From Shewanella eurypsychrophilus (GTDB lineage: Bacteria; Pseudomonadota; Gammaproteobacteria; Enterobacterales; Shewanellaceae), in assembly GCF_007004545.3 (NCBI RefSeq), contig NZ_CP045503.2, positions 4,372,102 to 4,436,101 on the forward strand: a stretch of DNA of 64,000 nt, in the 5' to 3' direction. The translations under genes were made by a program, and so were the position numbers. The notes under the pieces are model-generated. The model ran no database searches, was not told the DNA's origin, and worked only from the letters and a program-made list of their open reading frames with translations. How positions within the stretch are numbered: the first letter of the stretch is position 1; each line of letters begins with the position of its first letter. This document shows positions 26,512 through 35,772 of the stretch, in pieces.

Positions 26512-28434
26512 TTATTTCTTGTCATCTTTCACTTCTTCAAACTCTGCATCAACAACATCTTCATCAGGCTTAGCCGCTTGTGCTTCCCCTTCTGGCGCTT
26601 GTTGTCCTTGCTCAGCTTGTGCTTTAGCTTGAGCAATTTCCATCAACTTTGAAGACGCTTCCATTAGCTCTTGAGTTGACTTATCGATGGCTTCTTTGTC
26701 GTTACCTTTAGTTGCGGTATCGACGGCAGCCATAGCAGCTTCAATCTTTTCTTTTTCGTCAGCTGGTAGTGCTTCGCCAGCTTCTTCAATCTGCTTCTTA
26801 GTCGCGTGAACCATGCCATCAGCTTGGTTACGAGCTGTAACTAGCTCTTCAAACTTAGCATCTTCATCGGCATGAGCTTCGGCATCACGAACCATAGCTT
26901 CAACTTCTTCTTCACTAAGACCAGAAGAGGCTTTGATGGTGATTTTCTGCTCTTTACCTGTCTTCTTATCAGTTGCAGATACATGCAAGATACCATCGGC
27001 ATCAATATCGAAACCAACTTCAATCTGTGGTGTGCCACGTGGAGCAGCTCCAATACCTTCTAGATTGAATTGACCTAGAGACTTGTTGCCACTTGATTGC
27101 TTACGCTCACCTTGAAGCACGTGAATCGTTACTGCACTCTGATTATCGTCAGCAGTTGAGAATGTCTGGCTAGCCTTAGTCGGGATAGTGGTGTTCTTCT
27201 CGATAAGCTTAGTCATTACGCTACCCATAGTCTCAATACCTAGAGACAGAGGTGTAACGTCAAGTAGCAATACGTCTTTCACTTCACCAGAAAGTACACC
27301 GGCTTGAACTGCTGCACCAATGGCAACCGCTTCATCAGGGTTAACATCTTGACGAAGTTCTTTACCGAAGAACTCTGACACTTCAGCACGTACTTTAGGC
27401 ATACGAGTCTGACCACCAACAAGAATCACTTCGTTGATATCAGAGACACTTAGGTCTGCATCCGCAAGAGCAACTTTTAGCGGCTCAAGGGTACGAGTAA
27501 TTAGGTCTTCAACCAACGACTCAAGCTTAGCACGAGTGATCTTAACCACTAAGTGTTTAGGGCCTGATGCGTCAGCAGTGATGTAAGGCAAGTTAACTTC
27601 AGTTTGAGTCGTACTTGAAAGTTCGATCTTAGCTTTTTCAGCGGCTTCTTTTAGACGCTGCATAGCCAATGGATCTTTACGTAAGTTCATGCCTTGCTCT
27701 TTTTCGAACTCATCAGCAAGATACTTAATCATACGGTTATCAAAATCTTCACCACCTAAGTGGGTGTCACCGTTAGTCGCTAGAACTTCAAATGTCTGCT
27801 CGCCATCAACACTATCGATTTCAATGATAGAGATATCAAATGTACCACCACCTAAATCGTATACTGCAACGATGTTATCGCCTTGCTTCTTATCAATACC
27901 GTATGCCAGTGCAGCAGCAGTTGGTTCGTTGATGATACGCTTAACTTCAAGACCTGCGATACGACCAGCATCTTTAGTTGCTTGACGCTGTGAATCGTTA
28001 AAGTATGCAGGAACTGTGATTACCGCTTCAGTGACTTCTTCACCGAGGAAGTCTTCAGCAGTCTTCTTCATTTTCTTCAAAATTTCAGCAGACACTTGCG
28101 GCGGAGCCATCTTCTTACCATGAGCTTCAACCCATGCATCACCATTATCTGCACCGATGATTTTAAAAGGCATGATATCAACATCACGTTGGACTTCATC
28201 ATCTTTAAAACGACGACCAATAAGACGCTTAATCGCATAGAAAGTATTTGTCGGATTTGTAACAGCCTGACGCTTTGCAGGTTGACCCACTAAGATCTCT
28301 TCGCCAGTGTAGGCGACGATTGAAGGGGTAGTACGATCGCCTTCGGCATTCTCCAATACGCGTGGTGTGTTGCCGTCTAATACAGCTACGCAAGAGTTTG
28401 TTGTGCCTAAATCGATACCAATAATTTTACCCAT
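26512..28434 (-). CDS. dnaK: Chaperone protein DnaK (Hsp70)
   Basis: 640 residues. The N-terminal ATPase domain (about 1-385) starts MGKIIGIDLGTTNSCVAV and has the phosphate and adenosine motifs VYDLGGGTFDISIIE and VILVGGQTRMPKV. The linker DVLLLDVTPLSLGIET and substrate-binding beta domain follow, then a helical lid ending in the acidic tail EFEEVKDDKK. It binds exposed hydrophobic peptides and works with DnaJ and GrpE. A sigma-32-type promoter lies 53-81 bases upstream. grpE is not next to it. Confidence 0.99.
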   Translation of the reverse strand: MGKIIGIDLGTTNSCVAVLDGNTPRVLENAEGDRTTPSIVAYTGEEILVGQPAKRQAVTNPTNTFYAIKRLIGRRFKDDEVQRDVDIMPFKIIGADNGDAWVEAHGKKMAPPQVSAEILKKMKKTAEDFLGEEVTEAVITVPAYFNDSQRQATKDAGRIAGLEVKRIINEPTAAALAYGIDKKQGDNIVAVYDLGGGTFDISIIEIDSVDGEQTFEVLATNGDTHLGGEDFDNRMIKYLADEFEKEQGMNLRKDPLAMQRLKEAAEKAKIELSSTTQTEVNLPYITADASGPKHLVVKITRAKLESLVEDLITRTLEPLKVALADADLSVSDINEVILVGGQTRMPKVRAEVSEFFGKELRQDVNPDEAVAIGAAVQAGVLSGEVKDVLLLDVTPLSLGIETMGSVMTKLIEKNTTIPTKASQTFSTADDNQSAVTIHVLQGERKQSSGNKSLGQFNLEGIGAAPRGTPQIEVGFDIDADGILHVSATDKKTGKEQKITIKASSGLSEEEVEAMVRDAEAHADEDAKFEELVTARNQADGMVHATKKQIEEAGEALPADEKEKIEAAMAAVDTATKGNDKEAIDKSTQELMEASSKLMEIAQAKAQAEQGQQAPEGEAQAAKPDEDVVDAEFEEVKDDKK

Positions 28435-28486
28435 GGGGTGCTCCTGAAATCTTATATAGTGTTGCTAAATTTGTTATCTGATGGAG

Positions 28487-28515
28487 ATATGGGGTTAGTC
28501 GAAATCTATTTCAAG
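28487..28515 (-). promoter_or_regulatory. Sigma-32 heat-shock promoter of dnaK
   Basis: On the minus strand CTTGAAA, 14 bases, CCCCATAT: a near-perfect match to the RpoH consensus (CTTGAAA-N13/14-CCCCATNT). The -10 end lies 53 bases before the dnaK ATG. Confidence 0.92.
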
Positions 28516-28812
28516 CCCGAGTATTAAGTTAATGTGAAATTACTCTTAACTGGGAACACTCAGTAAACCGCTTGTCTATTTCTTTTCGACTGGCGCTAAC
28601 GCACCCCATAATCTTGCCTTAAACCCTATATTGGGTCGTTTGCATTGATTACAAGTCTTAACAGCTAAAAATTGCACACTTAGATAATTTTTTTGATCTT
28701 TGACTCATCTTTGCAATAAGACTAAGTGTATAATGGATACAATCTTAGAGTGCGGTGATTTATTGATTATAAATACATCGTGTCGTTATCTCTGTTGTAA
28801 AGAGTAAAGTCA
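28516..28812. other. Rest of the divergent dnaK / EamA-transporter gap
   Basis: About 300 bases without coding character. A TATAAT at 28729-28734, about 79 bases before the transporter start, is the best -10 candidate for that gene, but no correctly spaced -35 is clear. Nothing else was recognised. Confidence 0.4.
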
Positions 28813-29739
28813 TTGAAACAATCAAATCAGGCCTATCTATATGGCATTGGGGCTATCTGCCTTTGGTCAACTGTTGCCACAGCATTTAAGCTTGCGCTCG
28901 CTCATTTTAGCCCTCTGCAACTGGTATTTGTCGCAACCATCACCTCTATCGCAGCCCTAAGTCTGCTTTTATTAGCACAAAGAAAGCTAGGTTTGATAAA
29001 AGCGCAATTTAAAGCTAAGCCATGGTTTTACCTGCAAACGGGTCTGTTAAACCCATTCCTTTATTACCTAGTATTATTTAAAGCTTATGATCTACTGCCA
29101 GCCCAGCAGGCACTGTCCCTCAATTACACCTGGGCTATTTTACTGCCATTATTATCAGTACCACTACTTTCTCAAAAACTCAGAAAGAGTGATATGACCG
29201 CTGCCATCGTGGCGTATTTTGGCGTATTTGTTATTGCCACCAATGGCAATTTGACCAGCTTTTCTTTTGAAAGTGGCACAGGGGTTATGCTTGCACTCAC
29301 CAGCACACTGCTTTGGTCTCTGTACTGGATTATAAATACTAAAGATAAAGGCGATCCGGTCGTCAGCTTATTATTGAGCTTTCTAGTTGGCTTTCCCTTT
29401 ATTTTAGTCACACTATTATGGACTCAAGAGCTACCTAGCTGGAATACTCAGGCATTTTCAGCTGGGATTTATGTTGGCCTGTTTGAAATGGGTGTCACCT
29501 TTGTTCTTTGGTTAATAGCCTTGAAGAAAGCGGACCGCACCGCCAGTATCAGCACTATGGTCTTTATGTCACCGGTTATGTCAATCGGCTTTATCGCCTG
29601 GATTTTACAAGAGCAAATAGCCAGATCGACATATGTAGGACTCGCCTTAATTCTAACTGCATTAGCCCTGCAGCAACTGCTGCCATACCTCAATAAGCTG
29701 AAAACGAGGAGCCCAAGGGAAACAGGCGAGTCCGCGTAA
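28813..29739 (+). CDS. EamA-family (DMT superfamily) transporter
   Basis: 308 residues with about ten hydrophobic segments in two EamA repeats (about 8-140 and 155-290). Characteristic stretches are AICLWSTVATAFKLAL in the first repeat and GLFEMGVTFVLWLIALKKADRT in the second. These are inner-membrane drug/metabolite or amino-acid exporters; the substrate is not predictable here. The only near start is TTG, with AAAGAG about nine bases upstream. It is divergent from dnaK and followed by a strong terminator. Confidence 0.88.
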   Translation: MKQSNQAYLYGIGAICLWSTVATAFKLALAHFSPLQLVFVATITSIAALSLLLLAQRKLGLIKAQFKAKPWFYLQTGLLNPFLYYLVLFKAYDLLPAQQALSLNYTWAILLPLLSVPLLSQKLRKSDMTAAIVAYFGVFVIATNGNLTSFSFESGTGVMLALTSTLLWSLYWIINTKDKGDPVVSLLLSFLVGFPFILVTLLWTQELPSWNTQAFSAGIYVGLFEMGVTFVLWLIALKKADRTASISTMVFMSPVMSIGFIAWILQEQIARSTYVGLALILTALALQQLLPYLNKLKTRSPRETGESA

Positions 29740-29753
29740 ACGCATTCTTCATT

Positions 29754-29787
29754 AAAAAGCCCACCTTTGTCGATAGGTGGGCTTTTT
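29754..29787. terminator. Bidirectional terminator after the EamA gene
   Basis: AAAAAGCCCACCT/AGGTGGGCTTTTT 13-bp perfect stem with an 8-base loop, placed between convergent genes. Confidence 0.92.
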
Positions 29788-29888
29788 CGTGTCAGTGCTC
29801 ATATATTTTCTTTTCAATACTTATTGAGAGAGCTGTTTACGCTGTTAAATAGCACTAACAAAGGTTTGCGTCATAATCTATTGCTAGT

Positions 29889-30557
29889 TTATAGCTTATG
29901 ATGAACATCGATTTGACCAACACCCACATTAACATTCAATTGACCAAAGCCTGTCTGCTCCTCATTGTGATAACTCTGCATAACAAAGCTTCTGCTTACC
30001 TCGACACTTTGCCCCTGGAGGTTTACCTCAACCTCGCCAACACCAGACTCTAATGATACTGAGCGATATAAGATTTCATGATTAATCTCTGCATGACCGA
30101 CGCCCAAGTCGATATCAATATTGTTTTCCATATTGGATACTTCAATTTGCCCTATACCAACATTGAGGTTTAACGCAGCTTGCCGAGGAAGGTACACCAC
30201 CCACTCCTGCTTAACATCATCTTGCTCTGTCACCTTAAGTTCAATCTCAGATGATGACTCAACCACATCAAGCTCAATATCTTCAACATCAGCACTACCC
30301 CATAAAGAGAACCAGTTACTTTCACTCGGTGTTACGAGCACCTCAATACGGATCTCTTGCTCATCAGTGGCAATGAACTTCGCCGAACCGATATCCATGT
30401 CGAGTAACACCTCTTGACCTGTATAGGCAAAAGTCTGACTTAAGGTCTTTGTGGTATCGGCTGATGCCGCGGTGACAGCCAAAGAGGAGAAGGCAGCTGA
30501 AACAACCATGATGCTGCTCAGGGTTGCTGTAAGAAGTTTTTTAATTAACGGGTTCAT
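29889..30557 (-). CDS. Exported DUF4097-like protein of unknown function
   Basis: 222 residues. The signal peptide spans about residues 1-33 (ends LAVTAASA). The rest is almost entirely short beta-strands with repeating GVGxxEVN/GIGQIEV units (NLNVGIGQIEVSNM, DLGVGHAEIN, SGVGEVEVNL, NVGVGQIDVHHKL), the signature of the DUF4097/adhesin-like beta-helix family. The function of that family is unknown. I use the ATG at 30557, which has AGGA eight bases before it; the ATG at 30566 abuts that site. It is monocistronic. Confidence 0.8.
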   Translation of the reverse strand: MNPLIKKLLTATLSSIMVVSAAFSSLAVTAASADTTKTLSQTFAYTGQEVLLDMDIGSAKFIATDEQEIRIEVLVTPSESNWFSLWGSADVEDIELDVVESSSEIELKVTEQDDVKQEWVVYLPRQAALNLNVGIGQIEVSNMENNIDIDLGVGHAEINHEILYRSVSLESGVGEVEVNLQGQSVEVSRSFVMQSYHNEEQTGFGQLNVNVGVGQIDVHHKL

Positions 30558-31079
30558 TTGTGCCATCCTGTCATTGGGTTCCTTTGAATATGCCTACATA
30601 CAAGCAAGACCCAGACCAAGTTTGTTTTCTATTTAATTTCAATCGATTAGAAATTTAAATATGGAGTAGAGGGTGGGACCATTTTAGTTTATTAGTAGGA
30701 TGGACTAATGGTTGGTGATTTTTACTATAGGGCTTGAGGACTTGTCGAGGTGCCGTGCAAGGATGCCTCAATGTCGTGATCACAAGATGTAACTGAACGA
30801 CCTTACATGCAAGCACTTATATGACACGCCGCTAGCACCGTCTCTACTTGGGTATTGAAAATATTACGCATAATGATGAGAGAAAACTTAACACCACTTT
30901 TACTCAACCAGCATCTCTTTTAAGTAGAACGGGCATAGCTCTTTTGCTAGAATCCCCCCTAATTTTTATGGTGGCAATCCTGACATAGGGGATTACTGCC
31001 ACACTTTGTTTAGTACTGACGGTTTCGTCATCGTAATTTTCATACAAAGTATTCAGGTTTTACTATTTAAAGGCAGGCT
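30558..31079. other. Intergenic region upstream of the B12-type radical SAM gene
   Basis: 522 bases between divergent genes. I looked for a cobalamin riboswitch and did not find its conserved boxes. A GTGATCAC palindrome (30777-30784) is too short to call as a CRP site. The last bases give AAAGGCAGGCT before the next gene, a good ribosome site. No ORF with coding character. Confidence 0.5.
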
Positions 31080-33014
31080 ATGACCGTTCTTCTAATGACT
31101 CCCCCTATGACCCAGCTGAATACGCCCTATCCAGCAACAGCGTATTTAACTGGTTTTTTACGCTCTCGAGGCTATGAGGCGGTTCAGCGAGATCCTGCTA
31201 TTGAGCTTTTTCTAGAGATGATGACAGCGCCTGCTCTGGAGATTATTCGTCAGCATGTGGAAGAAAACTTCGAGCACTTGGAAGATGATGAGCTACCCGA
31301 TGTGATCTTTAATTTTCTGGCTGAGTTTGACCGTTACCACCAGACAGTTGAAAGCGCGATTCGTTTTTTACAGGGCAAAGATCCAAGCCTTGCACTGCGT
31401 ATTAACTCCCGTCGTTTTTTACCTGAAGGTCCAGCGTTTGACGCGATTGCTCAGATGGAAGCGGTATCCGGCGATGTGTTGCAGGCAGCCTTTGGCAATC
31501 TAGGCGTACAAGATAAAGCCAAATATCTAGCAACCCTGTTTATTAATGATCTCTCAACCGTCATTACTCAGGGGGTTGATCCCTACTTTGAAGTGAGCCG
31601 TTATGGCGAGAAATTAGCGGCGGCCAATCCAAGTTTTGACAATCTCTACGATACCTTGATGGGCGAACCTAGTTTCAGCTCGGAAATTTTGGAACAATTG
31701 GTCGAGCAGTATCTAGAAGAAGCTCAGCCTAGCGTAGTAGCATTAACCGTGCCTTTTCCCGGTAATATGCTAGGCGCTCTGCGTATTGCGCAAACCTGTA
31801 AAGCCATCAATCCTGATATTCCCATCGTTATGGGCGGTGGTTTTATCAATACCGAGCTGCGCGCGCTAAAGGACCCTCGAGTATTTGAGTTTGTCGACTT
31901 TATCTGTCTGGACGACGGCGAGCGTCCTTTTATCACCCTGCTAGAGTTCTTTGAAGGAAAGCGTGAGATAGACTCACTGATGCGAACTTACTTCCTCGCT
32001 GAGGATGAAAATGGCCAAGCCTGCGTACACTTCAATGAAAATTCAGAGCTCCACGATATTCCGCAAACAGATGTCGGTGCACCGGTATACGACGGTCTGC
32101 CACTAGGGGAATACCTCTCTTTGTGTGAAATGCTCAACCCAATGCACCGCATCTGGAGCGATGGACGCTGGAATAAACTGACCATCGCCCATGGCTGTTA
32201 CTGGCGCAAATGCAGCTTTTGCGATGTCAGTCTGGACTATATCGACCGTTTTGATGCCGCTGGAGCCGATGTTCTGGTGGATAGAATCGAAGAACTCATC
32301 GAAGAAACCGGACAGACAGGTTTCCACTTCGTCGATGAAGCCCTACCGCCAAAGCTTTTATTTACCATGGCAAAACGACTCATTGAGCGCAATGTGGTGA
32401 TCAGCTGGTGGGGCAATATCCGTTTTGAGAGGACGTTTAGCCAAGCACGTTGCCAGTTGCTGGCAGACTCTGGTTGTATCGCTGTTAGCGGTGGTCTAGA
32501 GGTGGCGTCAGATCGTTTATTGAAACTGATGAAAAAGGGCGTGAGTGTTGAGCGTGTTGCCCAAGTAACCAAGTCCTTCAGTGATGCGGGGATATTGGTT
32601 CACGCCTATTTGATGTATGGCTTTCCGACACAAACCGAGCAAGAAACTGTTGATTCGCTGGAGATGGTGCGTCAGATGATGAAGCAAGGTTGTTTCCAAT
32701 CCGCCTACTGGCACCGTTTTGTGGCCACTATTCACAGTCCTATTGGCATAAACCCTGAGAAGTTTGGTATCACGCTTGCTGAGCGCCCAGAGATCTTATT
32801 CGCTGAAAACGATGTCGACTTCACCGACCCAACCGGCACAGATCATGAGATGCTGGGCGAAGGGCTGCGTAAGGCGATTTACAACTATATGCACGGTATT
32901 GGCTTTGATCAGCCAATGAGTTTCTGGTTTAGCCAACCTGTTGTACGCACTAAGATGAAAAAAGACATGGTATCAAAAGCGATTAACAATCTTATCGCCA
33001 GCAATGAAGAGTGA
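31080..33014 (+). CDS. B12-binding-domain radical SAM protein of unknown substrate
   Basis: 644 residues. The N-terminus (MTVLLMTPPMTQLN) is the first strand of a cobalamin-binding Rossmann fold, but it is interrupted by about 170 mostly helical residues before the fold resumes (SVVALTVPFPGNMLGAL, IPIVMGGGF). No DxHxxG cobalt-ligand motif is present. The radical SAM core starts near residue 365. Its cluster cysteines are C373, C378 and C381, that is CX4CX2C instead of the common CX3CX2C. SGGLEVASDRLLKLMKKG and AYLMYGFPTQTEQE are later core strands. The reaction cannot be predicted. It is followed 220 bp later by a sulfotransferase on the same strand. Confidence 0.85.
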   Translation: MTVLLMTPPMTQLNTPYPATAYLTGFLRSRGYEAVQRDPAIELFLEMMTAPALEIIRQHVEENFEHLEDDELPDVIFNFLAEFDRYHQTVESAIRFLQGKDPSLALRINSRRFLPEGPAFDAIAQMEAVSGDVLQAAFGNLGVQDKAKYLATLFINDLSTVITQGVDPYFEVSRYGEKLAAANPSFDNLYDTLMGEPSFSSEILEQLVEQYLEEAQPSVVALTVPFPGNMLGALRIAQTCKAINPDIPIVMGGGFINTELRALKDPRVFEFVDFICLDDGERPFITLLEFFEGKREIDSLMRTYFLAEDENGQACVHFNENSELHDIPQTDVGAPVYDGLPLGEYLSLCEMLNPMHRIWSDGRWNKLTIAHGCYWRKCSFCDVSLDYIDRFDAAGADVLVDRIEELIEETGQTGFHFVDEALPPKLLFTMAKRLIERNVVISWWGNIRFERTFSQARCQLLADSGCIAVSGGLEVASDRLLKLMKKGVSVERVAQVTKSFSDAGILVHAYLMYGFPTQTEQETVDSLEMVRQMMKQGCFQSAYWHRFVATIHSPIGINPEKFGITLAERPEILFAENDVDFTDPTGTDHEMLGEGLRKAIYNYMHGIGFDQPMSFWFSQPVVRTKMKKDMVSKAINNLIASNEE

Positions 33015-33082
33015 ACAGTCACTGCCAACAGCTGTTAAGAGTCATTAACGCCAGGTGAATATCAATAGATTTAATCTATAAA

Positions 33083-33117
33083 AAGGCCGCTTTCTTGTTC
33101 CAGAAGAAAGTGGTCTT
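33083..33117 (+). terminator. Terminator-like hairpin after the radical SAM gene
   Basis: A 14-bp stem AAGGCCGCTTTCTT / AAGAAAGTGGTCTT with two G-U pairs and a 7-base loop. No long T run follows, so termination would be weak and the sulfotransferase could be read through. Confidence 0.45.
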
Positions 33118-33234
33118 ATACCGATTAGTATTAAATATTGTTAGCGATAAAAGGCCATTTGTTGGCTGATATTTGTCTCCACCTACGACAAACTTACGAA
33201 TATACTGAAACATTTTAAAGACGAGTAGCATCAG

Positions 33235-33873
33235 ATGTCTAAGATTTTTATTATTGGCCTGCCCAGAACTGGCACCACCAGCATTAGCGTTGCGCTACTG
33301 GAATTGGGACTATCGGTGGCTCACACTGCGTTTACCAAACGTGCTTTTGAAGTGGCAGATGCGATATCAGACGCCCCCTGCTTTAGCGATTATCAACATT
33401 TAGATGGGCTATTCCCTAATGCTAAATTTATCTATTTAACCAGAGATATGGATAAGTGGCTGCCTTCGATGACAATGTTACTTGAAAAAATGGCCCCCCA
33501 CCTAGAGCCAGAAACAGGACGATTCCATCCTATTTTAAAGCGCAGTTTTCATCATACATTCTCCTCTGTACTTCCCTTAACCCACAGCACATTAATTGAC
33601 TGCTATGCACGACACCAACGAGAAGTTTTGTCATATTTTAAGCATCGAGATAACTTGTTATCAATTGATGTTAGCGAACAGGGGAGTTTGCAGAAACTGA
33701 AACAGTTTTTAGGGATAGAAATAGAGGGAAGCCTAGATTTTCCAAGATTAAATGTAGGACGTAATGTTGCCAGCTGGAAAGACTATAAACACCCGAATAA
33801 AATCAACTCCAACTTAGCGGGTATAGAACATAGGAAATACTTTGATTATTGTTTAACTCCAGCCAGAAGCTAA
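33235..33873 (+). CDS. Sulfotransferase-family protein
   Basis: 212 residues. The 5'-phosphosulfate-binding loop of PAPS-dependent sulfotransferases is at the N-terminus (FIIGLPRTGTTSISVALLELG). The 3'-phosphate-binding segment is represented by KFIYLTRDMDKWLPSM near residue 70. The overall form suits the cytosolic Sulfotransfer_4-like group. The acceptor is unknown. ATG start follows AAGACGAGTAGCATC. It is downstream of the radical SAM gene on the same strand and convergent with the next gene. Confidence 0.82.
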   Translation: MSKIFIIGLPRTGTTSISVALLELGLSVAHTAFTKRAFEVADAISDAPCFSDYQHLDGLFPNAKFIYLTRDMDKWLPSMTMLLEKMAPHLEPETGRFHPILKRSFHHTFSSVLPLTHSTLIDCYARHQREVLSYFKHRDNLLSIDVSEQGSLQKLKQFLGIEIEGSLDFPRLNVGRNVASWKDYKHPNKINSNLAGIEHRKYFDYCLTPARS

Positions 33874-33911
33874 ATCACAAAGGTGTCATCTAGCTTCATT
33901 CAAAGTCTAAA

Positions 33912-34475
33912 TTAGAATCGATAACTCATGCCAATACTGAAGTTTTGCACTATAAGCTCTTGAATTGGTACATATTGGTATTCCACGTTAAGACCCAGCC
34001 CTGATTGGAAACGTATTCCCCAACCGACTGCACCATAGAAATCGGTTCCGTCTGTCTCAATACTCTCAATAGTGTCACTACCGAAACCACCTGAAATATC
34101 ATAGTTGAGCTGATTGGCGCTGGCACCTAATTTGGCATATATGCTATTGCTTTCTGACAGAGACAGTTGACCATAAATTGCCGCGCGCACGCCCTTATAG
34201 CGAATATTATCGGCATTAGCAAATATGCCAGTAAATACGCTAACAACACCGCCACTGCCACTAAATAGACTACCCTCGATACCGAAATTGTCATTCAGCA
34301 TATATCGATAATATGCATCAATACCAACACTATCCCCACCACCGTATTTATCACTATTGTCGACTTCGAAATCTTGGCTACCATAGCCAAGATTACCACC
34401 AATGATATGATTAGACTCGGCCGCTATTGCGCCAAAACTCAAAATAGATGCAATCACTATCGATAACAATTTCAT
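33912..34475 (-). CDS. Small outer-membrane beta-barrel protein, paralogue 1
   Basis: 187 residues. The signal peptide (LLSIVIASILSFGAIAA) is followed by an eight-strand-like barrel ending in aromatic Phe (IGMSYRF), the usual outer-membrane insertion signal. It is clearly a paralogue of the protein at 36992-37567: shared features include GGxLGYGxxDFE, YYRYMxNDNFG, GSGGxxSxF, YRGVR/YKGVR, LNVEYQYVP and LGLN. It is related in design to OmpX/OmpW-type porin-like proteins; role unknown. Monocistronic. Confidence 0.85.
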   Translation of the reverse strand: MKLLSIVIASILSFGAIAAESNHIIGGNLGYGSQDFEVDNSDKYGGGDSVGIDAYYRYMLNDNFGIEGSLFSGSGGVVSVFTGIFANADNIRYKGVRAAIYGQLSLSESNSIYAKLGASANQLNYDISGGFGSDTIESIETDGTDFYGAVGWGIRFQSGLGLNVEYQYVPIQELIVQNFSIGMSYRF

Positions 34476-34800
34476 AAAAATCCTTCTTCCCTAAAAATGG
34501 TTCTGTACGCTAAAGTAAGTAACTAGAACCAGAAAAAAAACAAAGCAGCAACACTGCTCTAACGGACGCTATACAAGGCGCCTAAACTGTACCTGAGATC
34601 AACGAAGGGATGATAAGTCATATATGTGTAAATTAGCAGTGATCGAAATCATCTTTATCTTTTGTATCGGTTAAATAAGTTGGATATGAGTACTTTCAAT
34701 AGCTTGAGTCTGTATAGAGGGCCTGTTGTAGCAGGTTTTAAGGAAAGCCATTGAGTCGTATATCAATGGCTTTTATATCGATTGGCATTACAACTAATGA
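34476..34800. other. Intergenic region between beta-barrel gene 1 and the hydroxylase gene
   Basis: 325 bases. It contains an 11-bp stem-loop AAAGCCATTGA/TCAATGGCTTT at 34744-34773, which probably ends the hydroxylase transcript coming from the right, and one copy of the recurrent 18-base motif at 34773-34790. The promoter of the barrel gene must lie toward 34476-34600 but is not obvious. Confidence 0.55.
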
Positions 34801-35661
34801 TTAAGGCTCATCATTGTCACGTGGCGGCAATAACAGATGCCCTAAGCGGGTCTTCAATGTTAGCCCTGGCGAAAATGCTTCACTGAACATAGATTTCCAT
34901 TCGCTGAAAGTGACCACTAGCGGGTTAAAGCTATTTATCGGCTTAGTAATACCGTACTCCACCGTTTCCTCCTCTTTGACATAAGTACCAAATAAGCGAT
35001 CCCAGATGATCAGCACGCCAGCATAGTTCTTATCTATGTATTGCGGATTGCGACCATGGTGCACTCTGTGGTGCGAAGGCGTATTAAATATCCACTCGAT
35101 GGGGCCTAAGGTTTTAATTGCCTGAGTATGCACAAAGAACTGCAGACCAAGATTGAGTAAGACTACAAATATCACCCAATTAGGATCGAAACCTAGCACC
35201 ACCAGAGGTAGCCAGAAAATCCACATACCTGCGAGCGGATACATGAGGGATTGCCTGAATGCGGTACTGAAATTCATACTTTCCGAACTATGATGGGCTA
35301 CATGGGCCGCCCACATCCAACGCACTCTGTGACTCGCACGATGGAACCAATAGTAACAAAAGTCCTGGGCTATCATGAGCAGTACAAAAGTGATGGCATT
35401 CATCTCGATATCAAATAAACGCCAGCCAAAAAACATCAGATAGAGTTTAGCTATCAGTAAACCCGTTAGGATATCCGCCCCTTGATGCATTCCAGCCAAG
35501 CCAAAGTTACACAGCACTTCAGGCAGATGATAGCGGGCATTAGCTGGCAGTTTTTTTCTTCTGTCACCCAGATACCATTCAAGTAAAATACAGATAAAAA
35601 ATATCGGTGCTAATGCAATAAGCAGCATTTCCGGGTGAGCTATAAGTACACTAAATTCCAT
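34801..35661 (-). CDS. Fatty-acid hydroxylase / sterol-desaturase-family membrane protein
   Basis: 286 residues. Hydrophobic segments (about 10-30, 55-75, 88-105, 145-175) surround the histidine clusters of the di-iron membrane oxygenase family: HRASHR near residue 110, HVAHHSSESMN near 122 and HRVHHGRN near 195. Members hydroxylate or desaturate lipids using dioxygen; the bacterial substrate here cannot be told. It is in a minus-strand run with the DUF2804 gene 112 bp upstream, but there is no tight coupling. Confidence 0.88.
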   Translation of the reverse strand: MEFSVLIAHPEMLLIALAPIFFICILLEWYLGDRRKKLPANARYHLPEVLCNFGLAGMHQGADILTGLLIAKLYLMFFGWRLFDIEMNAITFVLLMIAQDFCYYWFHRASHRVRWMWAAHVAHHSSESMNFSTAFRQSLMYPLAGMWIFWLPLVVLGFDPNWVIFVVLLNLGLQFFVHTQAIKTLGPIEWIFNTPSHHRVHHGRNPQYIDKNYAGVLIIWDRLFGTYVKEEETVEYGITKPINSFNPLVVTFSEWKSMFSEAFSPGLTLKTRLGHLLLPPRDNDEP

Positions 35662-35772
35662 CTGGATCCCAATTCCTTTTTATCGCTATTGGTATAGTTA
35701 TGGTTATTTCTACTTCAAGTTGAGTCATTTGCTTTTGAGACGATTGATGAGTGATCATTAATTACAAGTACA

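Noticed and set aside
30777..30784. CRP-type operator at GTGATCAC
   Set aside because: Only an 8-base palindrome; the TGTGA-N6-TCACA spacing is not met.
30558..31079. Cobalamin riboswitch upstream of the B12-type radical SAM gene
   Set aside because: The conserved B12-box and adjacent stems were not found on the plus strand.
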